A stretch of 64,000 nucleotides of DNA from Dysidea avara (Eukaryota; Porifera; Demospongiae; Dictyoceratida; Dysideidae): positions 44,980,075 to 45,044,074 of the forward strand of contig NC_089274.1 of NCBI RefSeq assembly GCF_963678975.1, in the 5' to 3' direction. The notes beneath the pieces are model-generated. The model worked only from the letters and a program-made list of their open reading frames with translations. It did no database searches and was not told the origin of the DNA. Below are positions 13,301 through 22,960 of this stretch, one piece after another. Numbering within the stretch: the first letter of the stretch is position 1; every line of letters begins with the position of its first letter. The translations under genes and the position numbers were made by a program.

Positions 13301-16249
13301 CACAAGTTTGCTGGGTGGAGGTCCTTACCAAGGATGATTTCAGAAAACGGATCCACGTGCCTTCCAGCAGCAGAGCAAATTGAGATCTCTAATGGAGCTA
13401 CCAGAGATTAAGGAAGAGCTAGGCAAGAGGTGTCACCTGGAAATTCACCCTCAAGAGAGCTTCATGGTATGAGGAGATTTGGGAGCAATTAGTGGGTCTT
13501 ACCAAGACTGCAATTAAGGAAGAAGACATGTTTCGCTGTGAACCCTAGAGACTACTGTGGTAGGAATTGAATCAGTAATAAATGACTGCCCCCTGACCTG
13601 CATATCATTGGAAGTGGATAACCAATAATGATAGCCACTGACCCCTCACATCTACTACATGGAAGAAGGATCACATGCCTTCCTGATGGAGACTGGTGAA
13701 AAGACTGATCTAAGTCGGAGATCTAAGTTGGAGAAGAGGGTCATATATGTAAGGTGCAAGCAGCAATGCCAGAGGAGATGGTGCCACAAATATTAACCTC
13801 ACTTAGACAATTTCACTGTGTCTCTGGCAAACTGTGCAGAAGGGTGGTGTTGTCATTGTCCATGATAATGTCACATGGAGGTTAGTTTTCATTGAAGATA
13901 TCATATTTGAGGAAGACGGATTAGTACAAGCAGCCATCATTCGCACTGCAAACAGGAAACCAGTGGACCAATGACTAACTATATCCGTCAGAGCTGAATG
14001 TGAAGTAGACACTAGACAATGATTTAAGGACCAGGCAAGATGAAAGCAAGCCAGAAATTGAGAGACACGCTTATGCACTGTTTCACCTATGAACTCTAGT
14101 ACTGCACCAAGCCAAGTATGAAGAGCTGCAGCCATGAGAGCTATTGATGAAAAATGGGCAAGAATCCTTTCCAGGATGTCACAGAGAACTAACTGTAGGT
14201 TTAGTTGTACTAAATAGTTAGAATCATTAGGCCGATTGTTGTTTCACATGTACACTGTGCACGTTTTAGAATTGCATAACATGTGTCTTGACAGTGCTCA
14301 AATCAACTGCTCCTCTGCCAATTGCGAGAAGAACCTGGTTATTCCGCCAACAAGTCAACCAACCACATTATGGTGCTGTGACCAGGGATGTGCCATTATA
14401 TATACAGTCATACCATACTACATGTACACTTTTGCTTTTTTTTGTATTTCACCTGTGTTAGGTACTGAATTCTCAGCCCATTCACAAAACTTTTTTTCAT
14501 AGAAGTCACTTACAAATCATATCACAAGAAACACTCTAATAAAACATACAGTTTATGCTGTAATATGTTTGGCCGGTAAGTAAATACAAAATGTCACAAT
14601 TCAACAAATCTTCATTGACTATGTCAATAGAATAGTTGACATTACTTAAGGTTAGACATTGCCTAAAATGGGTCAAATGATTTTAAAACGTGATCTGTAG
14701 GATTACTTCTAAAAGTACGTGTTCAGTTACAAAACATATATAAAACATTGAGTAAAATGTGCTTTAGCTTTAGTACTGTATACAAGTAATAATATTCAAC
14801 AACTCCAGTGAAACAGTACAGCTCTATAGTACTACTGCACACATATACATACAAGCAATACTACTATTAGGAATAACAAGTTTTCCATTTTGTCAACAAG
14901 TGTCCATTTTGGTCAGACAACAATTAAAATGTAGCCTACAAAAATTCTTCTGCAAATATGGCTGAACAATTTCTAAGTATTACTTCACAGACTATTGTTG
15001 CTACTCACCTAGCACACTTCAATAATGCTATTACTCCACTGAGAGGTACTTGAGATATCTCCGTAGTCAGCATACTAGCATCGGTCTTGATGTGACTACC
15101 TGGAACAAAATGATGTACTACAAATAGACAGACAGATACAAGAAGTCTTCATCTGCTATTTATGTAGTTACACTAGCCCACATCTGTGACACACTATCAC
15201 ACACACGTACGCACGCACACACTACAATATGCACTCTACAAACTTACAGAAGTGTTTATTAACATAATCATTATCAATCCTACTAGTAGCTCCAGGAGCC
15301 ATTATAATACTTCTCTCCCCACTATTCTCAATTAGCACATGACACTATTTTAGAGTCACATGTGACTAACAACTGGACACAAACTCTACCTACCTGTCCT
15401 GACATCTCAGTATTCTCAACTACATATACAATAAGAGACACGTGTGACTAGTATTCCAACACCCAGTACAACTAACCTGTTATATACTTCAGAGACACAC
15501 CCAAACGTCTGAGATTGCTTCTGATAAATGTGCCAGCCTCGTCATTACCATGGATAGCCAGTAAACCAGTGTCCACTGTGGCAACAATAGGACCAGAACA
15601 TTATTGGCTGTGTACTGACTGTTCTTGAAAAAGTGAAACAGCACTGTACTGAATATAGAACAAGCTCAAGCTCTGAAAAATTTTGCAATGCTCTGTGACA
15701 AGCAATATCAAGGAATTATATTGTATATGGCCTAAAAATTTCACCAATTTCTTTTTTAAGAGCAACACTTTGAGTGAAATGCTTTGGCCAACATATTACA
15801 AGTGGATTTACTTTCATCACAAACATCAAATATACAATACTGTCATACCTCCAACTTGCGCTGCCCATGCCAAATGATTTAGTGTCACTCCACCAACCAC
15901 TTTTTGCTGTAAAATCTTCTTGTTTTGACTGCAAATAACCACTATACAATACACCTTTGTGTAAACTAGCTCTTATAACTTACCAGTCAAAGAATCCTTT
16001 ATCTCCAGGCCTTGGTAGAGCTGTAGATTTCAGTAAATCACCGGCTTTAACCACGACCATGCCTTACCTCTCACTTTGTAGATGTTGTCCACTACATTAC
16101 TACCACAGCCAAGAACTGTTCCGCCACCTGTTACGACATTAGAATAAACCAACCATTTGAATTACGATTGCTAAACCTCTTATGGTGGAGAAGTATCGTC
16201 CTCCACATCGAGTGCACAATCGAACCACACCACTTGTGCGCGAAATCAT
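3544..16249 (-). CDS. PfkB-family sugar kinase fused to a KpsF/GutQ-like SIS isomerase, with mitochondrial presequence
   Basis: Nineteen minus-strand exons (5' to 3'): 16249-16177, 16127-16068, 16044-15984, 15928-15849, 15575-15477, 15099-15009, 10383-10338, 10282-10236, 8808-8728, 8641-8536, 8488-8404, 7427-7385, 7163-7086, 6952-6915, 6862-6701, 5225-5124, 4982-4854, 4503-4403, 3660-3544. They total 1599 nt, or 532 residues plus TAG. All junctions are GT-AG and in phase. Residues 1-24 (MISRTSGVVRLCTRCGG...) are Arg-rich without acidic residues, a likely mitochondrial presequence. Residues ~27-325 are a PfkB kinase: an N-terminal GG-x-x-x-N-x-A element (VVGGVTLNHLAWAAQVG) and the signature DTTGAGDAFLGG with presumed catalytic Asp268. 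Residues ~335-532 are a SIS domain: GVGKSG (Lys385), HGAEWGHGDLG, LSHSGQTEE and C-terminal NHPSGAIG, as in arabinose-5-phosphate isomerases, but without their CBS pair. The likely role is phosphorylation plus aldose-ketose isomerisation of a sugar; the substrate is unknown. Intron 6 (4.6 kb) holds a BEL/Pao remnant. Confidence 0.88.
5289..5324. repeat. (CA)n microsatellite
   Basis: Dinucleotide CA repeat with CACG interruptions, next to the left end of the TIR element. Confidence 0.9.
5327..6644. mobile_element. Non-autonomous TIR element (hAT-like ends) in an intron of the kinase-isomerase gene
   Basis: The left end TAGAGGTGTACCAATA at 5327 is mirrored exactly by TATTGGTACACCTCTA ending at 6644. 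Further in, both ends carry related sequence about gccgat / atcggc. The TAGAGGTGTACC end is hAT-like from general knowledge. An 8-bp target duplication is not clear, because the left flank is CA microsatellite. It lies in the intron between exons 6862-6701 and 5225-5124. No transposase was seen; the interior is a large palindrome listed separately. Confidence 0.65.
5880..6515. repeat. Large inverted repeat (fold-back) inside the TIR element
   Basis: The left arm (about 5889 onward, gtgcactttttcataaagcc) is repeated in reverse complement by the right arm ending near 6512 (tttatgaaaaagtgcac). The arms are about 300 bp each and meet near 6200. Similarity is high with scattered substitutions; blocks such as the gatcttgctgatagaaac segment are recognisable in both arms. 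A transcript would form a long hairpin. Confidence 0.75.
7288..7360. repeat. (CA)n microsatellite
   Basis: CA-rich tract with CACG and CAAA interruptions, in an intron of the kinase-isomerase gene. It explains the CV-rich and TH-rich open frames here. Confidence 0.9.
9642..10026. mobile_element. hAT-like MITE
   Basis: It begins CAGTGGCGTAGCTAG at 9642 and ends with the inverted CTTAGCTACGCCACTG at 10026. The flanks agaggagg (left) and aggggagg (right) match at 7 of 8 positions, a good 8-bp target duplication. CAGTGGCGTAGC ends with 8-bp duplications are typical of hAT MITEs. It is intronic, between exons 10282-10236 and 8808-8728, with no ORF. Confidence 0.78.
10490..10950 (+). repeat. 5' LTR of the BEL/Pao remnant, interrupted
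   Basis: It matches the 14194-14415 block in segments, lacks about 65 bp present there, and carries an insertion from about 10604 to 10920. A primer-binding-site-like stretch (ttggtgctgtgaccag) follows near 10960. Confidence 0.5.
10975..12130 (+). pseudogene. Broken BEL/Pao gag
   Basis: The plus-strand frames carry, in order, gag landmarks of Pao/BEL elements. Near 10990 is an N-terminal RRGYKAHLKKLLQF-like helix. At 11390-11560 is WQPFWDCFQAAVDLN followed by VQKLSYLHTQLRGEALRVIAG. Near 11595-11700 is IDAHMQALIDLP. At 11950-12120 is a Cys/His cluster, CPFC...CFNCLGHHKLSSC, a zinc-knuckle region. The segments lie in different frames with stops between them, so there is no functional product. 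These motifs come from family knowledge; the reading is directly visible. Confidence 0.7.
12654..13139 (-). pseudogene. BEL/Pao pol fragment in inverted orientation
   Basis: An open minus-strand frame of 161 codons contains DFDPLGVIAPVVIQAQVLMQ followed by LWRCKIAWDKPLNEEL. This is the FDPLG..P......Q.LW....WD..L region just after the BEL/Pao reverse transcriptase. The gag upstream and the integrase downstream both read on the plus strand, so this piece is reversed relative to the rest of the element. Either an internal inversion or a nested fragment of a second copy would explain it. Confidence 0.65.
13184..14010 (+). pseudogene. Broken BEL/Pao integrase remnant
   Basis: At 13230-13370 the plus strand reads ALHLEIVQDVTAEISL, then FAGWRSLPRMISENGS. 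This resembles the core-domain block AVHLELV.DL..E.FL..LRRF...RG.P..I.SDNG of Pao integrases. At about 13845-13975 it reads VVIVHDNVTWRLVFIEDI and AAIIRTANRKP, like the C-terminal GD.V.I.DD....W.LG.V.D......G..R...IRT region. Frames shift between the pieces and stops interrupt them. Confidence 0.6.
14194..14415 (+). repeat. 3' LTR of the BEL/Pao remnant
   Basis: Partner of the 10490-10950 block. It contains the ggtgctgtgaccagg.atgtgcc segment without the 320-bp insertion seen in the 5' copy. Confidence 0.5.
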
Positions 16250-16839
16250 TTTAAGTGGCGCTTAAGCAATTCTCTTTTTAATACGTGAACCTCAACAGAC
16301 CTTTCAAGGGAGGACTATGGTTGATGAAAACGTAGTACCATATCGTGTTGATGTTTTATTACGCGTATTAATTGCTAAACAGTCACTGATGATCGCCTAT
16401 ATGGAAATTTTTAGCGCTCATTCTCTGTTCTATACCGTACTTTCGACATATAGGCGCTTATAAATGAGAGTATCCGGAATAATTCCATGATACCATAGAT
16501 AATATAGCGCGTATATTATCTATGATGACACCGTATTAGTCTACTATAGAGGGTTTGATACCACTACCTTTACAACACCGCTTAGTATTTTGTGATTAGC
16601 TACCTTACCTGTTCTAAAGGATCACCTGTATAGCTCTGTGGTTATAGACTCAACAACACTGGTGGTTCCGGCTACGTGACGTTCTACTGAGTGAAAGGCA
16701 AGCTAATACTAACTACCTTGCTAATTGTTTATTTCTTTATAAATACTGTGTATGCCTCCATTATGGACAGATACGAACAGTGTTGTAATCAAACTTTTAT
16801 ACTGAGTCCTGCATATGTTACACAGTGTGCACATGCATT
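16250..16839. promoter_or_regulatory. Upstream region of the kinase-isomerase gene
   Basis: About 590 bp upstream of the start at 16249, with more CpG than the surroundings near 16200-16520. No TATA box or defined element is clear. A short inverted repeat lies at 16491-16526. Promoter function is inferred only from position. Confidence 0.35.
16491..16526. repeat. Short perfect-type hairpin
   Basis: CATAGATAATATA and TATATTATCTATG face each other around a GCGC centre, giving about 13 paired bases. It lies about 240 bp upstream of the kinase-isomerase start codon. Confidence 0.7.
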
Positions 16840-16844
16840 GTTCG

Positions 16845-18590
16845 TAGCTGAACTCTATACATGATGGTTTCTTTGTAACTGAACTCTCTACAAGGTAACT
16901 TCTTCTAGCTGATCTCTCTACAGGGTGATTTGTTTGTAGCTGAACTATCTACAAGGTAACTTCTTCTAGCTGATCTCTCTACAGGGTGATTTGTTTGTAG
17001 CTGAATTCTGTATAGGTGATTTGTTTGCAGCTGAGCTCTTTACAGAATGGTTTCTTTGTAGCTGAACTCTCTACAAGGTAACTTCTTCTAGCTGATGTAT
17101 CTACAGTGTCAGTAGTTTGTAGCTGAATTCTCTACATGGTAGTTTCTTTGTAACTGAACTCTCTACAAGGTGGCTTCTTCTAGCTGATCTTTCTACATGG
17201 TGGTTTCTTTGTAACTGAACTCTCTGCAAGGTGGCTTCTTCTAGCTGACCTTTCTACATGGTGGTTTCTTTGTAACTGAACTCTCTACAAGGTGGCTTCT
17301 TCTAGCTGATCTTTCTACATGGTGGTTTCTTTGTAACTGAACTCTCTACAAGGTGACTTCTTCTAGCTGATCTCTCTACAGGGTGATTTGTTTGTAGCTG
17401 AATTCTGTATAGGTGATTTGTTTGCAGCCGAGCTCTTTACAGAATGGTTTCTTTGTAGCTGAACTCTCTACAAGGTAACTTCTTCTAGCTGATGTATCTA
17501 CAGGGTCACTAGTTTGCAGCTGAATTCTCTACATGGTGGTTTCTTTGTAACTGAACTATCTACAAGGTGACTTTTTCTAGCTGATTTTTCTACTGGGTGA
17601 TTTGTTTGTAACTGAACTCTCTGCAAGAAAACTTCTTCTATCTGATCTCTGAACAGGGTGAATTGTTTGTAGCTGAACTCTCTACAAGGTAACTTCTTCC
17701 AGCTGATGTCTCTACAAGGTCACTAGTTTGTAGCTGAACTCTCTACATGGTGGTTTCTTTGTAACTGAACTCCCTACAAGGTGACTTCTTCTAGCTGATC
17801 CCTCTACAGGGAGATTTGTTTGTAGCTGAACTCTCTACAGGTGATTTGTTTGCAGCTGAACTCTCTACATGATGGTTTCTTTGTAGCTGAACTCTCTACA
17901 AGGTAACTTCTTCTAGCTGATCTCTCTACAGGATGATTTGTTCGTAGCTGAACTCTTTACATGATGGTTTCTTTGTAGCTGAACTCTTTACAAGGTGATT
18001 TCTTCTATAGCTGATCTTTCTACAGGGTGATTTGTTTGTAGCTGAACTCTCTACATGATGGTTTCTTTGTAGCTGAACTCTCTACAAGGTAGCTGATCTC
18101 TCTACAGGGCAATTTGTTTGTAGCTGAACTCTCACATGATTGTTTCTTTGAAGCTGAACTCTCTACAAGGTGATTTCTTCTAGCTGATCTTTCTACAGGG
18201 TGATTTGTTTGTAGCTGAACTCTCTACAAGGAAACTTCTTGTAGCTGATCTGTAGCTGAACTCTCTACAGGTGATTTGTTTGCGGCTGAATTCTCTACAT
18301 GATGGTTTCTTTGTAGCTGAACTCTCTACAAGGTAACTTCTTCTAGCTGATCTCTCTACAGGGCGATTTGTTTGTAGCTGAACTCTCTACATGGTGGTCT
18401 CTTTGTAGCTGAACTCTACAAGGTGATTTCTTCTAGCTGAACTATCTTCCATAGTTGAACTCCCTACAAGGTAACTTCTTCTAGCTGATCTCTCTACAGG
18501 GTGAATTGTTTGTAGCTAAACTCTCTACAGGGTGATTTGTTTGTAGCTGATCTCCATACAGGTTACCTGTTTCTAACTGATCTCTTGAAT
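16845..18590. repeat. ~60-bp minisatellite (two ~30-bp half-units)
   Basis: About 1.75 kb of tandem repeats built from two related half-units, TAGCTGAACTCTCTACAAGG and TAGCTGATCTCTCTACAGGG, separated by T-rich linkers (taacttcttc, tgatttgttt). Roughly 29 full units with 5-20% divergence and occasional unit loss (for example near 18100 and 18240). The array runs directly into two copies of the GACTGCTCTATTAG box at 18600-18640. A diverged short version occurs at 57060-57240. Confidence 0.92.
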
Positions 18591-19460
18591 TCTGTTCAGG
18601 GTGACTGCTCTATTAGGATGACTGCTCTATTAGAGTATCTCGATCTCGCACTTGCTACACCAAGTTGGATTTCGTGTTATAACTCCGTGGCTTTAAGTCT
18701 GATTCTTCTACACCATTGAAGATCCTTTCTAAGATGATTACTCCATCTGTACAGCGAATTTCAAAGCATTACCCTAAACGGTTTATCTGGTAGGCGTGGC
18801 AAGTAGTCGTTTTTATTAGCTAATCTCGGTTGCATAATTGTTACACACTGTTGGTTTTTTCGTTGTATCATCCTGGTTTTTAGCTCGATTTCTTTCAAAC
18901 TCCAAAAGGTTTGAGGTTCAATAATTAACCTATTCACCCACCGATTTTCAGCTTCTTCCCATACGCGGTTTACCCTGTAGGCGTGACAACATATTAGTGT
19001 TATTTTTCGTGAATAATCGCTCATAACTCCTTGCCTGTTTATGGTATTCCAGCCAGAGTTGGTACCAAGATGCGTCTTTAAACCCCCCTTCTGTATGCCA
19101 AATTTCAAGGCAATCAGATAAGGCGTTCGCGTTTTATAGCAGTTTTTGTAAGTGTGCGAAAAGAGGAAGAAAAATAAGAAGAAAAAAATGAAAAAACTAA
19201 GCCAAGTTTTGAAGTCGCATATCTCGGGAATGCCTGAAGCGATTTCGCTCAAATTTGGAATGTGGAGTACTGAAGTTGGAGGGAGTGTCCACAGCACAAA
19301 TCGTCTTGTTTCATCAAGGCAGCACAGAGCTACGGAAGTGCAAACATTTTGTTTTCTTTCTTCCTGTCAATATACTTACGGTTGTTGCGCGCCGGCTTCT
19401 TGGGCCGCACGACACATTACCGTGTGTCTTGATATGTACAATAGCGCAGCACGCTGGGTA
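18591..19460 (+). repeat. Conserved repeat module, copy 1
   Basis: About 870 bp of non-tandem sequence following the minisatellite. Landmarks recur in two other places: tttaccctgtaggcgtgac (18970), cataactcc (19020), a caaatttcaaggcaat-like block (19098), gtttttgtaagtgtgcgaaaag (19143) and cttcctgtcaatata (19360). Copies are at 57300-58010 (+) and 60010-60900 (-). Inside this copy the gtaggcgtg block occurs twice, near 18790 and 18975. Open frames of 155 (+) and 178 (-) codons overlap here, but the other copies do not preserve them, so I do not call a gene. Confidence 0.65.
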
Positions 19461-19932
19461 ATGAATGATTATGGTAGACTTAGTTCTGTCACCTCAATGT
19501 TAAATCAGCTTTCATGGCCACTGAACTCTCCAGACTCGCCGCAAATTCAAGGCCGGAGGAGACGGTCCGGTTGGTCAGGCCTGAGCCGGACCAATAATCT
19601 GGAGTTGAACCAACTATAGCTGACCAGCTCGAACTACATTACTCTCATGCAATCTTTGGATGATGACATCTACGTGTAGCTACGTACATTTTACAGATGT
19701 TATTGAAAATGCACGACACCTAGTTTCTCAAAGCACAGAACTACACGTATAGTACCTCCAATTACCTTACAGTACCAGCTACGTATCGTTTCGTACAGAA
19801 ATGATTGTGGGTTCTATGTACAGTATCACGTGTGCCGACAGTTCGCATTTATCACGTGTAAGGCAGGTGCCTTCTTTGATTCTAAACCAGCACACTTATA
19901 TCACAATTCAATTTTCATAAAATAATCATTAG

Positions 19933-20171
19933 CATTCCTTGGCTTGTCTCTCTTGGTGTCTTTTACTGGGCGAAGGGCTGGCAGTGACAAATCAGATGAC
20001 CCATTCCGCGGCAAGAAGCTGTACACCCATACATTACATGGTAGCCATCTGGATGAGATGTTGAGTAGCAATCACTCCTCTTCAACTACCCACTCGTCCT
20101 GTCGAGATACTGAGCAAACTCTCAGTCTCGAGCTCAGTCTCACCCACCATCGCGCCATTTTCGAATACTGA
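19933..20171 (+). CDS. Possible coding exon, uncertain
   Basis: A CpG-richer block than its surroundings, open on the plus strand to a TGA at 20169-20171 after a possible acceptor (atcattag at 19932). The predicted residues run from FLGLSLLVSF through TGRRAGSDKSDDPFRGKKLY to a Ser/Thr-rich tail ending RAIFEY. No partner exon was found and the family is not recognised. The base composition could equally mark a promoter or first-exon region of a minus-strand transcript (the reverse strand has AAAATGGCGCGATGG, but that frame closes after 28 codons). Two ATCACGTG sites lie upstream, near 19827-19860. Confidence 0.25.
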
Positions 20172-20344
20172 TTGATCTCGTGACTGTCCACCAGTATATC
20201 TACGTGATGATCCGTTCACTTCATATAGTAGTACAGTTACTACAGTATACTGTATTTTTGTAGCTGTGTAGCTTTTTATTGTAGCTGTGTGAATTCACTG
20301 TATAGTAATTAATACTAATTATATCCTAGCTAAAGGGGGCCATG

Positions 20345-20452
20345 CTGCATGCCATGATATTAGGTCAGGTAATCCTAAGGTTGCAGCACATGTTGCTGTA
20401 GACCTTCAGTGCTGGTCACTGTAAAGTGTTAATAATAATAATAATAATAATG
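20345..20452 (+). mobile_element. LINE 3' end with (TAA)n tail
   Basis: 5'-truncated non-LTR retrotransposon end: ggtaatcctaaggttgcagc, two short hairpins, ACCTTCAGTGctggtCACTG, then taaagtgttaa and (TAA)n. It is nearly identical to 36290-36375 and related to 48900-49010 and 52560-52665. Confidence 0.7.
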
Positions 20453-20624
20453 ATGGGTTCCCTGTGAAATTTGGGGGGAAAGTTGCAAGTTGCTAGCTAG
20501 TTTTACTTTAAAATTTAGCATCAATTTTAAATTTTAAGGCATTTTTTCAAGCCTTTAAATTGCAAAAATTCTGCAGCTCCTGGGGGTTGCACCCCCAGAC
20601 CCCCCTTGAACTTCTAATTGCCAG

Positions 20625-21421
20625 TAGTGTTCTGCGATACAGTGCATTTTGTGTATCGCGTATCACCATCAATAAACTGTTCGATACGATACTGTATCAC
20701 GATACTATAATAATAAAGTGGTCTTGGCTAGTTATGACTGGCGTATTAACTAATAGTTGTAACAATATCCAATTTATCTGTACCTTAAAGAACCAACACT
20801 GATTCTACATTCATTGTGTATACAATTTCTTTATTCAGTGAATGCTGCTAAACTATAGTAATAATTATACTGATCATGATGTGACAAATAGGCTGAAATA
20901 GCTAGTGTGTTCCTGGTATGATTTTTAGTATGGAAAACAGAGTTGCTGTTAAAAGTACATCTCTACCTGGATACATGCCTCTATTACACCACCCAGACAA
21001 TTAGCTACCACAAACATTTTATTTTAATACATGCTCCTACAAAGGCTTGTCCGGATTTCTCCGCATTTTGGTGAATTGTCAAGATGGCTAGTATATGCAG
21101 CAGATGTTACTGCTAGTTCTTTATACTCAAAGTGTAACAGCTACTGTTTTTAGAAGACCTGGGTAAGAATATTTTAGCCATAACACAGTAACAGCAGCAC
21201 TTATAAACGCGTATTTGTATGGCTTCTCATAACGTTACATTTTATAGCACAGGTAGGCTTTCTGTTCGAGTATTTAGATCACTGTTGCAGTAATAGAGCA
21301 ATCGCTACCTGTTCTACTAGAAAACTTCGATATATCGATATTTCCTAAGTACAGTATCGTATCGTGATACTTATTTGCTGTATCGATATATTGCCGTATC
21401 GATATGTATTGCAGATCCCTA
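20625..21421. mobile_element. hAT-like non-autonomous element with perfect 8-bp target duplication
   Basis: The element runs from TAGTGTTCTGCGATAC at 20625 to the inverted GTATTGCAGATCCCTA at 21421. The 8-bp duplication attgccag is identical at both ends (20617-20624 and 21422-21429). The subterminal parts are rich in gatac/gtatcg motifs in both orientations. It lacks a transposase ORF. It inserted into an older repeat containing the ccccagaccccccttgaact stretch. Confidence 0.82.
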
Positions 21422-21699
21422 ATTGCCAGCTATAACTAAATGAACCATACAGCAAGTTTCATGCTGTGTCCCTTGTATGTCAGGTCTACAATTATACATA
21501 GTATAGAAAGTCTAAAGAACAACAGATAGGCTTGAGCATATTTATATAGCTAGCTAGCAGTGAAATATCACTAAAATTGCATATCTGAGTGACTAATTTT
21601 CAAAACTTTCCTGTGGGGGCATGCCCCCAGACCCCCCTATATAGAATGCTCGTGCTTGCAGAGTCACACTTTGCACAGTGTGCTTCGCAAACTGTGCAA

Positions 21700-22115
21700 C
21701 AGCTCCTCTCTCATTGGCATGTATATATAGTAGCAATTTCAACATTATAGTCAATGGCCTGACCAACTCAATTTTCCCTCCTCCGGCCCTGAAATTATCT
21801 CGACTACAAACTTTACACAAAATTTTTTACCAACAAATATCACTTACAATTCCTCCATACTACCTACCAACATCACGATCCATGAGACAGTACCATCCAC
21901 TGCACTACATCTTACCACATGTATCTACCACAGCACACCAAAATAGTTATTTTTCAAGAACAATTAATGATTGGAACTCCTTACCAGTAGATCTTGTTGA
22001 AGTTGCAGATGCTGACATTTTTAGAACTGGACTACAATCATTATTGTAATTGTGTTACATGTATTCGGGCAAATCTGAGCACACCAGCAGGGCTGACTGC
22101 TCAGTAATAATAATA
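21700..22115 (+). mobile_element. LINE remnant: end of the reverse-transcriptase ORF plus 3' tail
   Basis: The plus frame ending at 22049 (stop TAA) contains RLQTLHKIFYQQISLTIPPYYLP, then YFSRTINDWNSLPVDLVE. This is the usual ending of CR1/L2-like reverse transcriptase ORFs (R.L..F.K....., then .F..RTI..WN.LP). A short UTR with a CTGAGCA/TGCTCAG stem and a (TAA)n-type tail follows at about 22075-22115. It is 5'-truncated. Confidence 0.7.
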
Positions 22116-22539
22116 ATCATAGTCGATATAATAATAGCATGTAAAATTTAAGTGGGTCTGTTTTGTGTTATATTATACTCTTTTTATGCATATACATACA
22201 GAGAATTTTGAGTAATCCATCATCAAAATTAGTTGTAATGTAGCCACAATATGTGGGAAAAGGTGTAACACATAATAAGCATTCATTTACACAGGTGGAA
22301 ATTTACTTCAGTGGTATACATTCAATCTAAATCTACAGAATAATATTATGAGCTTAAGTAGTAAATTGTACAACAGTAAATTTTGTAATTATACCCCCTT
22401 TCTAGGGTTGTTTAGTGGAAAATTTCAGACTCCCTCCTAAACTGCAAGTGAAACTACACCATATGCTGATTTTAAAATAGTACACAAGACTATACAATGC
22501 CCTCAGATTCAATCTCAGACAGTCCGAAATGGCCTAATT

Positions 22540-22960
22540 AAAAAAATTGCCAGCTATATGTATCTATACACTCGTCCAAATTCATAATAACATGAAACAG
22601 TTGAAATAATTTCCTGACTATAGTGCTAGTAGTGTGATTGGGTGAAGCCACATCCTTTATGGCTGGTATAGAGTTTGATGTGTGAGTGTCACTCATGCAC
22701 ACTATTCTTTTGGTAGTATTTATTACATGTGTATAGGATATTTTCAATGAACCATTTGTGTGAGACATAACAGTGACTTTATCATGCTACATACCTTCCA
22801 TTATTTTAATGGAAAGCTGGCTTGAAATTTAGATTTATGGACAATTTTGAAAGTTAAAATTAATGTGCTATTTTGAAAACATTCTTAATATGGTAAACTT
22901 ACATGTATATATATATATATATATATTATATAGATATTCAATACATGTAGCTCACTATGT
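22540..22960. other. AT-rich intergenic sequence with (TA)n tract
   Basis: No gene seen. A (TA)n microsatellite lies at about 22903-22927. Confidence 0.5.

Larger units (their letters stand above)
10490..14415 (+). mobile_element. Decayed BEL/Pao LTR retroelement, antisense in intron 6 of the kinase-isomerase gene
   Basis: Two related blocks, near 10490-10950 and 14194-14415, share several segments: aactaactgtag.tttagt, acatgt.ttgacag, ctcctct.ccaattg, caa.ccaaccacatt..ggtgc.gtgac and atgtgcca.tata.agtcata. They read as a pair of LTRs. The left one appears interrupted by about 320 bp starting TAGTGCTGCACAATATACC, probably a later hAT-like insertion. Between them lie gag, pol-linker and integrase remnants of BEL/Pao type. 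Every coding part carries stops or frameshifts, so the element is dead. Confidence 0.72.

Noticed and set aside
16062..16249. Alternative start at the ATG that opens MVVVKAGDLL near 16060
   Set aside because: That ATG follows an in-frame TAA and lies in the intron between exons 16127-16068 and 16044-15984. The spliced model continues the kinase N-terminus through LGCGSNVVDNIYKVR instead.
16845..18590. Regular repeats considered as a CRISPR array
   Set aside because: Units are contiguous and the intervening parts are themselves repeated, not unique spacers; the context is a eukaryotic genome.
18761..19297. 178-codon minus-strand ORF, overlapping a 155-codon plus-strand ORF
   Set aside because: Lies in the repeat module whose other copies (57300-58010 and 60010-60900) do not keep the frame; the K/F-rich part is a purine tract.
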